Shown: piece after piece, positions 1 to 5,309 of the stretch
How the letters are laid out: each line of letters begins with the position of its first letter
Numbering within the stretch: position 1 is the stretch's first letter
NCBI GenBank assembly: GCA_002366995.1
Contig: DFCM01000072.1
Span: 1 to 5,309, forward strand
Origin: a bacterium UBP3_UBA3054
Lineage (GTDB): Bacteria > Auribacterota > UBA3054
Length of the DNA stretch: 5,309 nt
Direction of reading: 5' to 3'
The notes under the pieces: model-generated
What the model saw: the letters and a program-made list of their open reading frames with translations, nothing else
Database searches by the model: none
Told to the model about the DNA's origin: nothing
Position numbers and translations under genes: made by a program

Positions 1-2780
1 GAAAGGCCGAAGCGGTTCACGAGTTCAAAGGGCGAAACGAATCTCAGTTCGGTCCCGAAACTGCGGTAAGCGTCCAGAAGGAAGACGATGTCGGGGAAGC
101 TTTCAATGGTGAGATTCAGGAAACGCTGCGCGGTCTGAAGGTCCTTTTTCCTCGCCGCGCATGCCCATCTGGCCGCAAAGTTGCAGCTTTTCTGAAGTTC
201 GTCCCTATCCATGAGCTTGCAGCCTCTTATCAAGCCGTGGCGATAAGCCTTGGCAATGCTCGTGTAGGAAAGGTCGTCCGGCGAAACGGCCGGCAAAAGC
301 GCCAGCTGCGAGCACAGTTCATTCCTGCTTTCCCCGCTCCATGATGCGCCTGCGCAATCAAGCACGGCAAGATACATGGCCGCCAGCTGCTGGGCGGAGT
401 GAACGGCGACGCTGGATCTCAGAAGGAACACCCGTTCGTTCGAAACTTTGATCTCGCATATGTCGCTGACGGGACTGAAATCCGCGGGGACGTCAAGGCT
501 CAGGAGCCACCAGGCGCTTCCCTGCGCGCCGGCCAAAGCGTCTTTCCTTGACAGAAGGTCTTTGTCTTCCAAGATTTTCCAGTTGCGGGCGGATTTCCTC
601 CTGCTCTCATAGCGCAAAACATCGTAAAGCGGCGTGCCGCTTTCCTCGCCTCTCGCCAGCTTCGGCATAATGAGGACGTCGCCTTCCTTGAATCCTGTCA
701 TCCGGTCGTCAAGACATTTGCAGATCCTGTCCGTGATCTCGGAAAGGTCGCTCGCTTCGGATTCGAAGCCGGAGGTCTTGGCTGCCAAGAGATAAAGCAG
801 GAAGGGCAGGACCAAGAGCGAAGCGAACAAAGGCCTGAGCCTCGGAGCGGATGCCATCCGGCACAAAAGCCTGGCGAGCAAGGTGAGAATCTGGCCGCAA
901 AGCATGCCTCCCGCTCCTATTATCATAGAGAGGAAAACCGTTGACGCGTATCCGATCGTTCCGGGATCGAGCTTGACCAACCTCAAATAGAAGTAGAAGA
1001 ACACGCTGGTCAAAACGCAGTAAAGTCCGCAGCGTTTGACGTCCGTGAAGAACATCAGAAGCGCGCCCAGAACGCAGGAGACAGTGCAGAGCAGGCTGGT
1101 GCGGGCAAGGAACGGCGAAACGGTTATGGGGTTCGGGGAGGAAACGATCCAAAAATCACCGCCGACGTCGTATTTCAGGGGATCCAGACCTCCGCAGAAG
1201 AAAAAGAGCGCCGCGACAGGCAAAGCAAGCGGCAGGAAACGGCTGATGGCAAGAATGACAAATTCGCCAAAGCCTTTTTTCTTCGCGTTCCAAATAATGC
1301 CGACCGTCTGGGTCAGCGTTATCAGAACGAGGCATAGGAAAGCGAAGACGGGCATCGTTCCCGGCATTCCGGCCAGAAGCGAGATGAGAAGGCAGCGGAC
1401 GAGAAAATACTTGTATCCTCCTCTGTAACCGCTGACCGTCGCTCGGTAGGTGGTGAGAATCAGAAGCAAAAGCAAAAGCTGAATGGAGAAAAGCCCGCCG
1501 TCCAGCTGCAGGAGATTTTTCCCGGCGAAAAGGAAGAGCAGATCCAGCGTCGCGAGCGTCGAAGCGGTCAGCATCCTGACGATCCCCTGCGAGAAAGCCA
1601 GGATGAAAATGCAGAGCACCGAAACGAGGCAGGACATCATCGAGTATTGGCGCGGCGTGACCAGCCCGGCGTAATTGATCTTGGAGCACAGCCAGGCGTA
1701 CGCTATCTGCAGGGCGCCGAACAGAGAACCGCAGCGGGCGCCGGACTCGTCGAAAAAGAGTTCGCGCCAGCTTTCGAACATGTGGGTCTGGCGGAAAATG
1801 TGATCCTGGTTCATGTTGAAGTTCCGGTACATTCCTTCGGAAAGCTTCCAGAACGCAACGGCTATCGCGATAACCGCCAAAAACACGATCGCGTAGGTCG
1901 AAGCCTTTACGATCAGCCTGCCCTTTGCGCCGATGGTTTCCCGCGTCAAGGGAGCGTCGGATGAAGAGCCGTCTGAAACGTAAGCCTGACCGGGTCCTCC
2001 GTAAACGCCGGAACCGCCGTCGTAATATTCTTCAGATTTTTTCCCGCCGAAAAGCGAACCGACCCAGTCTATCGCCTCGAAGACCCTGAAAAAGCCTATG
2101 AATGACAAGAATTTTTCCCAAAAAGTCTCCTTGTTTATGCCTTCATCCCCGCCCTCTTCCTCGTCGGACGAGAAAAGGAAGGAGTAAAGACGGGAGAACT
2201 GCTCCTGGAAGAAATCGGTGGTCACCATAAGGAAGGTATGGAAGGGCCGGCCCTCGTTGTCCTCTATTTCGGGAGTTTCCTCCTCGACATTCTCTTCGCT
2301 CGCTTCCTCGACCTGTTTGCTCTTGAAAACATAGCTCTTGCCCAGAATATAATTGACTATTATTACTATGGGCTGGGTTATGTATTTGGCCGCCACTTCC
2401 GGCGTGACGATCTGGAACGCGAAATAGCACCCTCCCAGCGAGAAAGCCAGTTCGTAATCTTTGGGGAGGAGATAGGCGAACAGCGTGGTAAGGCCCACGT
2501 CCAAAACGCCGGAAAGCCCCCTGGCCAGGACGAAGCGCCAGACTTCCATGCCAAGTTCCTTCTTGTTTTCACATTTAGAGTTGAAAACGAAGATCTTGTT
2601 GGAAACATAGGCGAAAATTTTGGCGCAAACCACGGAAATTACGCCCGAGGTCGTCACCCCGCATCCGAGTTTGTAAAGAACGTGGTAGACGGCCACGTTG
2701 ACGACGGTCGTCAAGACGCCGCACACCAGGTAGGCTATCACCTCTTTGGTCGTGCTTTTCTTTTTTCCTGATTTCGCCAT
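1..2780 (-). CDS. GtrA-domain / GT-C-like polytopic membrane fusion protein (C-terminus beyond window)
   Basis: The frame is open without a stop from an ATG at 2780 to base 1 (926 codons seen). Residues about 13-152 form a GtrA-type domain of four hydrophobic helices; helices 2 and 4 each end in a similar motif (NKIFVFNSK at 61-69, GKSYVFKSK at 147-155). GtrA proteins are thought to help move or use polyprenyl-phosphate sugars. Residues about 156-285 form a linker, first Glu/Asp-rich (157-175, 206-213), then Gly/Tyr/Ser-rich (247-276). Residues about 286-668 hold roughly ten membrane segments, with a polar loop containing NMNQDHIFRQ after the first, as in GT-C glycosyltransferases; no family signature is certain. 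Residues 669 onward are soluble, with an EGDVLIMP stretch like the C-terminal domains of GT-C enzymes, then helical sequence. An in-frame ATG at 2807 would add nine residues, but it abuts a likely -10 box, so 2780 is preferred. No Shine-Dalgarno is seen. GtrA is fairly secure; the GT-C assignment is inference. Confidence 0.8.
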   Translation of the reverse strand, partial: MAKSGKKKSTTKEVIAYLVCGVLTTVVNVAVYHVLYKLGCGVTTSGVISVVCAKIFAYVSNKIFVFNSKCENKKELGMEVWRFVLARGLSGVLDVGLTTLFAYLLPKDYELAFSLGGCYFAFQIVTPEVAAKYITQPIVIIVNYILGKSYVFKSKQVEEASEENVEEETPEIEDNEGRPFHTFLMVTTDFFQEQFSRLYSFLFSSDEEEGGDEGINKETFWEKFLSFIGFFRVFEAIDWVGSLFGGKKSEEYYDGGSGVYGGPGQAYVSDGSSSDAPLTRETIGAKGRLIVKASTYAIVFLAVIAIAVAFWKLSEGMYRNFNMNQDHIFRQTHMFESWRELFFDESGARCGSLFGALQIAYAWLCSKINYAGLVTPRQYSMMSCLVSVLCIFILAFSQGIVRMLTASTLATLDLLFLFAGKNLLQLDGGLFSIQLLLLLLILTTYRATVSGYRGGYKYFLVRCLLISLLAGMPGTMPVFAFLCLVLITLTQTVGIIWNAKKKGFGEFVILAISRFLPLALPVAALFFFCGGLDPLKYDVGGDFWIVSSPNPITVSPFLARTSLLCTVSCVLGALLMFFTDVKRCGLYCVLTSVFFYFYLRLVKLDPGTIGYASTVFLSMIIGAGGMLCGQILTLLARLLCRMASAPRLRPLFASLLVLPFLLYLLAAKTSGFESEASDLSEITDRICKCLDDRMTGFKEGDVLIMPKLARGEESGTPLYDVLRYESRRKSARNWKILEDKDLLSRKDALAGAQGSAWWLLSLDVPADFSPVSDICEIKVSNERVFLLRSSVAVHSAQQLAAMYLAVLDCAGASWSGESRNELCSQLALLPAVSPDDLSYTSIAKAYRHGLIRGCKLMDRDELQKSCNFAARWACAARKKDLQTAQRFLNLTIESFPDIVFLLDAYRSFGTELRFVSPFELVNRFGL

Positions 2781-2807
2781 AGGGAATGATTTCTCTAAAC
2801 CGAACAT

Positions 2808-2836
2808 ATTCTAGCAAAAAAACGCCCGCCGACCAA
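2808..2836 (-). promoter_or_regulatory. Candidate promoter for the GtrA/GT-C-like gene
   Basis: Read on the minus strand, TAGAAT (2808-2813, five of six matches to the -10 consensus) lies 17 bases from TTGGTC (2831-2836, only TTG matches the -35 consensus). Transcription would begin near 2801 and give a leader of about 20 bases before the ATG at 2780. The spacer contains a run of seven T residues. The -10 box is good and the -35 box is weak, so this is a reasonable guess only. Confidence 0.45.
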
Positions 2837-2848
2837 TAGGCGCTATTG
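2834..2848. repeat. Interrupted palindrome between divergent promoters (possible operator)
   Basis: CAATAG and CTATTG form a perfect six-base inverted repeat around a GCG centre. The element overlaps the -35 boxes of both the leftward promoter (2831-2836) and the rightward tRNA promoter (2846-2851). This position would suit a regulator acting on both genes. Equally, the symmetry may arise simply because both -35 boxes begin with TTG. Confidence 0.35.
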
Positions 2849-2874
2849 CAAAAGAAATCCCCTTTTGGTAGACT
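2846..2874 (+). promoter_or_regulatory. Candidate promoter for tRNA-Ser
   Basis: TTGCAA (2846-2851, four of six matches) is separated by exactly 17 bases from TAGACT (2869-2874, four of six). TGG just before the -10 box gives an extended -10 (TGn) element. The predicted start, near 2881, is about nine bases before the mature tRNA 5' end, a usual distance for a stand-alone tRNA gene. Confidence 0.55.
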
Positions 2875-2889
2875 TTCCTCACAGTCAGC

Positions 2890-2982
2890 GGAGAGATGGC
2901 TGAGTGGACGATAGCAACGGCTTGCTAAGCCGTCATACGGTGTTTAACCGTATCGAGGGTTCGAATCCCTCTCTCTCCGCCA
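2890..2982 (+). tRNA. tRNA-Ser (anticodon GCU), CCA encoded
   Basis: A complete cloverleaf can be folded by eye. The acceptor stem pairs GGAGAGA (2890-2896) with TCTCTCC (2972-2978), all seven pairs perfect. The anticodon stem ACGGC/GCCGT (2917-2921, 2929-2933) encloses the loop TTGCTAA with anticodon GCT at 2924-2926, which reads AGC and AGU serine codons. The long class II variable arm (2935-2953) has a seven-pair stem, ATACGGT/ACCGTAT, as expected for tRNA-Ser. The T arm is GAGGG/CCCTC around TTCGAAT (2955-2971). The discriminator is G (2979), also typical for serine, and CCA is encoded at 2980-2982. The gene has its own promoter and terminator, so it is probably transcribed mainly alone. 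Confidence 0.97.
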
Positions 2983-2992
2983 CTAACTAAAC

Positions 2993-3015
2993 AGCCGCGT
3001 CAAGCGGCTTTTTTT
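2993..3015 (+). terminator. Intrinsic terminator after tRNA-Ser
   Basis: AGCCGC (2993-2998) and GCGGCT (3004-3009) form a perfect six-pair GC-rich stem with a five-base loop, followed by T residues running to 3015. It begins 10 bases after the encoded CCA. It ends only 19 bases before the start of the CPBP protease gene. Confidence 0.9.
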
Positions 3016-3034
3016 AACCCCACTCTATTCTGCG

Positions 3035-3925
3035 ATGTTCTCTTTTCTGAACCGCGGGCTCGATTACGAGCCGCCCAAAGAGCGGGTGGTCATGCCGACC
3101 GGCAAACTGCTCGCCTACGCCCAGCCCCATATCATGCCGTACGTTGTCTACGGGATCTGCACGGCCGTGCTCGCCAAGATCATCAATCCCTACCAGGCTT
3201 ACATTTTCGCGTTCGTATTGACGCTTCTCACGGTCGGGATATATTGCGCGAAGGGCGAATATCCGGAATTCTCCCTCAAAGGATTGAAGTTCGGCGACTG
3301 GCTTTTGGCTTTCGCGATCGGCGTGGTCGGCATAGTGCTCTGGATACTTCCCTACCACTTCGCCTGGAAAGTCATGTTCGCGAGGATCCCTGTTTTCGGC
3401 AACGAGAACATCTACCTTTCCCTGACCTACGGCTTTGAATTCGCCGAAGACGCCTTCCACAAAGCGCAGGGCGCCCTCATACTGCTTCCCAGCGAGCTGC
3501 CGAAATCTTCTTTTTCCGCCCAGATCCTCCAAATTGGCGCCGCGCAGATGAAAGATTTCCTGCACCTCAGTATGGACGCCGGCGTCCTGGCCAACATCCT
3601 TCTGGCAATAAGGATCGCCGGGGCCGCGATTATGGTCCCCTTCTTCGAGGAGCTTTTCAGCCGCTCCGCCCTGACAAGATTCTGCGTGGCCGAGCAATAT
3701 AAGGAAGTGCCTATAGGATACTACACCAAGAAGAGTTTTCTCATCGCCATCGGCTTCTTCATTCTCTCCCACCCCTGGTGGTTCGTGGCGCTCATCTGGG
3801 GCGGTTTGATCTTCTTCCTTTATTATTATAAGAAGAGCATTCCCCTCTGCATCTTCGCGCACGGCGTCTCCAATCTTCTTCTGGGCCTTTACGTCGTGGC
3901 GACCGGGAATTATTACCTCTGGTGA
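3035..3925 (+). CDS. Exosortase-type CPBP (CAAX-protease-like) intramembrane metalloprotease
   Basis: This 296-residue polytopic membrane protein carries all three CPBP (Rce1/ABI) motifs: EELFSR at 205-210 (EExxxR), FILSH at 242-246 (FxxxH) and HGVSN at 276-280 (HxxxN). E205, E206, H246, H276 and N280 are the expected catalytic or metal-site residues of this glutamate intramembrane protease family. Hydrophobic segments lie near 35-52, 54-71, 88-108, 182-203, 234-246, 250-266 and 276-291. The ending, with NLLLG, YVVATG and a terminal Trp, resembles the CAAX-protease-related family found with exosortase/PEP-CTERM surface-protein sorting, from remembered family features; the exact role there is not established. 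No exosortase is in the window. The ATG at 3035 has no Shine-Dalgarno; an in-frame ATG at 3092 (residue 20), preceded by a GGGTGG stretch, is an alternative start. It may depend on read-through from the tRNA, and a hairpin terminator follows. Confidence 0.9.
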   Translation: MFSFLNRGLDYEPPKERVVMPTGKLLAYAQPHIMPYVVYGICTAVLAKIINPYQAYIFAFVLTLLTVGIYCAKGEYPEFSLKGLKFGDWLLAFAIGVVGIVLWILPYHFAWKVMFARIPVFGNENIYLSLTYGFEFAEDAFHKAQGALILLPSELPKSSFSAQILQIGAAQMKDFLHLSMDAGVLANILLAIRIAGAAIMVPFFEELFSRSALTRFCVAEQYKEVPIGYYTKKSFLIAIGFFILSHPWWFVALIWGGLIFFLYYYKKSIPLCIFAHGVSNLLLGLYVVATGNYYLW

Positions 3926-3929
3926 GAAC

Positions 3930-3959
3930 TTGACAATAAAAGAGCGCTTATGCTACCAT
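3930..3959 (+). promoter_or_regulatory. Candidate promoter for rho
   Basis: A perfect TTGACA -35 box (3930-3935) is followed after 18 bases by TACCAT (3954-3959, four of six matches), with TGC just before it giving an extended -10 element. The predicted start, near 3966, would give rho a leader of about 135 bases. The promoter overlaps the left half of the CPBP gene's terminator hairpin, so one stretch may serve both purposes. Confidence 0.5.
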
Positions 3960-3991
3960 TTCCGCAAATGATCATGGCGCTCTTCTTTTTT
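3940..3991 (+). terminator. Long-hairpin intrinsic terminator after the CPBP protease gene
   Basis: AAGAGCGC (3940-3947) pairs perfectly with GCGCTCTT (3977-3984), and a T-rich tract runs to 3991. The 29-base interior can pair further: ATG (3950-3952) with CAT (3973-3975), and CATTT (3957-3961) with AAATG (3966-3970) around a CCGC loop. This gives one long interrupted hairpin beginning 14 bases after the stop codon. The minus-strand reading also ends in a T-rich stretch, so it could act in both directions, although no convergent gene is present. Confidence 0.65.
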
Positions 3992-4100
3992 ACCGCGCCT
4001 TAAAAGTTTTTCCGACTGATCGTTTATTTTTTTGTCGCTTCTGCGACGGAATTTTTCCCTCCCTCTTGCAAGAAAATTATCAATCAATTTTTGCAATTAC
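3966..4100 (+). promoter_or_regulatory. Structured, pyrimidine-rich leader of rho
   Basis: This untranslated stretch is rich in T and C. It contains a perfect five-pair hairpin, GTCGC-TTCT-GCGAC (4034-4047), followed by GGAA and five T residues (to 4056). A C/T-rich tract (4056-4067) comes next, then a ten-base palindrome TCTTGCAAGA (4064-4073) and an AT-rich approach to the rho start. No Shine-Dalgarno is visible before the ATG at 4101. In several bacteria rho is autoregulated by termination in its own leader; a long pyrimidine-rich leader here would suit that, but it is an inference. Confidence 0.4.
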
Positions 4101-5309
4101 ATGGCTAATTACAGCAACAAACAGCGCAAAGGTCGTTTCCACAAGAACAGAAACAACAATAACAACGGCAAATTCCGGAATTACGGCGGCCGCAGGCGTT
4201 ATTTTGACAACAAATTCCACAAAGACCCCGTCCTGGATGAACCGCCTCAGGAATTCACTCCCGTTTCCGGCGTGGTGAGACGCAACGACAAGGGCCCCAT
4301 ACTTAGGAAACCGGAAAGGTCCTTTAAGCCCGACGGCGACGAAATATACATCCGCCAAGAGCTCTGCCGCCGCTACGGCCTTATCCAGGGTGCTTTCATT
4401 GAAGGACGCATGGTCGAGATAGACGGCAAGAAATGGGTCTATGAGATCGATTCCGTGAACGGCCTGCTTCCCGAAATTTTCCGCTTCAGGCCCCAGCTCA
4501 CGGAGCTTCCGGCCGTGGCGCCCGTTGAGCGCTTCGCTCTCGCGGCGACCGGCGACGAGACCATGCGCATAATCGACCTTGTGACGCCGATAGGCAAAGG
4601 CACGAGAGCCTTGATCGTCTCTCCCCCGAAAGCCGGCAAGACCACCATCCTTGAAAAACTGGCCGCCTCCATTAAGAAGGTTTCCCCCGAGAGCCACGTC
4701 ATCGTCCTTCTGGTCGACGAAAGGCCGGAGGAAGTCACCCAGTTCAAGCGCGTATTAGAGGGCGTCGACGTCCTCGCCTCCTGCAACGACCAGACTCCCA
4801 AGGAGCACGTCGAATTGGTCAGGGCCACCATGGACATGATCAAAGTGGAACTGGAATGCGGGAAAGACGTCGTCGTGCTGCTTGACAGCATAACGAGGAC
4901 CGGCCGCGCCTTCAACTTAAACAACGTTTACAGCAACAAGCTTATGTCCGGCGGCCTGGCGCCCGGCTCCATGGAGATCCCCCGCCGCTTCTTCGGCATG
5001 GCGAGGAAAATAGAGAACGGCGGATCGCTCACCATAATCGCCACCGCTCTCATAGACACCGGCTCCCGCATGGACGAACTGATCTTCCAGGAATTCAAAG
5101 GCACCGGCAACTGCGAGATCGTCCTCGACCGCGTTTTGGCCGAAGCGAGGATCTTCCCCGCCGTCAACGTCTATCAGTCCGGCACCCGCCGCGAAGAGCT
5201 TCTCTACTCCGAAAAGGAATACGCCAAGATCGTGACGCTCCGCCGCATCCTGGCGGACGAGAACGTGAAGGACGCCGCGCTGACGCTGAAGGAACTCATC
5301 GCCCGCTAC
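4101..5309 (+). CDS. rho: Transcription termination factor Rho (extreme C-terminus beyond window)
   Basis: Rho is the hexameric RNA-dependent ATPase that ends transcription at untranslated RNA. The frame is open for 403 codons to the window edge; compared with E. coli Rho (419 residues), probably only 10-20 residues are missing. Residues 1-50 form a basic, Asn/Arg/Lys-rich arm in place of the usual helical bundle. Residues about 55-115 correspond to the cold-shock-like RNA-binding domain (DEIYIRQELCRRYGL at 80-94). The ATPase core is intact: Walker A PPKAGKTT (175-182, K180), DERPEE with catalytic E207 (206-211), Walker B LLDSITR (260-266, D262), Q loop NKLMSGG (279-285, K280), R loop KGTGN (333-337) and arginine finger R363 in SGTRREE. 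These match E. coli K181, E211, D265, K283 and R366. The ATG at 4101 is the first in-frame ATG and has no Shine-Dalgarno. The gene stands alone behind its own leader. Confidence 0.97.
   Translation, partial: MANYSNKQRKGRFHKNRNNNNNGKFRNYGGRRRYFDNKFHKDPVLDEPPQEFTPVSGVVRRNDKGPILRKPERSFKPDGDEIYIRQELCRRYGLIQGAFIEGRMVEIDGKKWVYEIDSVNGLLPEIFRFRPQLTELPAVAPVERFALAATGDETMRIIDLVTPIGKGTRALIVSPPKAGKTTILEKLAASIKKVSPESHVIVLLVDERPEEVTQFKRVLEGVDVLASCNDQTPKEHVELVRATMDMIKVELECGKDVVVLLDSITRTGRAFNLNNVYSNKLMSGGLAPGSMEIPRRFFGMARKIENGGSLTIIATALIDTGSRMDELIFQEFKGTGNCEIVLDRVLAEARIFPAVNVYQSGTRREELLYSEKEYAKIVTLRRILADENVKDAALTLKELIARY

Noticed and set aside
709..1689. Minus-strand frames of 147 and 177 codons and short plus-strand frames within the GT-C-like region
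   Set aside because: They overlap the 926-codon continuous minus-strand frame in other phases; their Arg/His/Pro-rich products look like out-of-frame translation.
2238..2771. A 177-codon plus-strand frame opposite the GtrA domain
   Set aside because: It lies antisense to a clear GtrA coding sequence and has no recognisable domain.
2890..2982. Selenocysteine or leucine tRNA as alternatives for the class II tRNA
   Set aside because: The anticodon is GCT rather than TCA (selenocysteine) or a leucine anticodon, the acceptor stem has seven pairs, and the G discriminator fits serine.
2980..3034. tRNA 3' end as an integration (attachment) site
   Set aside because: No integrase gene and no second copy of the tRNA 3' end was seen in the window; the following genes do not look mobile.
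3014..3862. A 282-codon minus-strand open frame opposite the CPBP protease gene
   Set aside because: The plus strand encodes a protein with all three family motifs; the opposite frame gives a charged, Gly/Glu-rich protein without recognisable features, typical of an antisense shadow.
4064..4091. TTGCAA near 4066 as the -35 box of a second rho promoter
   Set aside because: No acceptable -10 box lies at the right distance, and the start would fall almost on the ATG.
4080..5167. Minus-strand frames of 205, 161 and 79 codons opposite rho
   Set aside because: The plus strand encodes Rho with every ATPase motif intact; the antisense products show no domain.

Overview
The window looks like a chromosomal housekeeping and envelope region of a Gram-negative-type bacterium with moderately high GC coding sequence and AT-rich gaps. 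The phylum cannot be fixed from sequence alone. Two clues are a CPBP protease of the type that accompanies exosortase/PEP-CTERM systems, and a Rho factor without the usual N-terminal helical bundle. None of the three protein-coding starts has a clear Shine-Dalgarno sequence. Together these would suit a lineage such as Lentisphaerota/Verrucomicrobiota or a relative, but this is a low-confidence inference.

Layout. From 2780 leftwards to the window edge, the minus strand carries one uninterrupted reading frame of at least 926 codons. It has an N-terminal GtrA-type four-helix membrane domain, a long acidic and then Gly/Tyr/Ser-rich linker, a polytopic membrane core resembling GT-C glycosyltransferases, and a soluble C-terminal region that continues past base 1. 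A short gap (2781-2889) holds back-to-back promoters that flank a palindrome. On the plus strand follow a complete tRNA-Ser(GCU) with encoded CCA (2890-2982), its intrinsic terminator (2993-3015), and a 296-residue exosortase-type CPBP (CAAX-protease-like) membrane protease (3035-3925). A structured gap with a terminator, a promoter and a leader hairpin (3926-4100) comes next, and then rho (4101 to the right edge, 403 codons, lacking only its extreme C-terminus).

How the parts relate. The GtrA/GT-C-like fusion and the CPBP protease both point to the cell envelope: lipid-linked sugar handling and surface-protein processing or sorting. They are transcribed divergently, and no exosortase or PEP-CTERM substrate lies in the window, so a functional link is only suggested. 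tRNA-Ser and rho are housekeeping genes. No mobile element, CRISPR array, integrase, rRNA or origin was seen. Apart from the CDSs there is no stretch longer than 300 bases without a gene.
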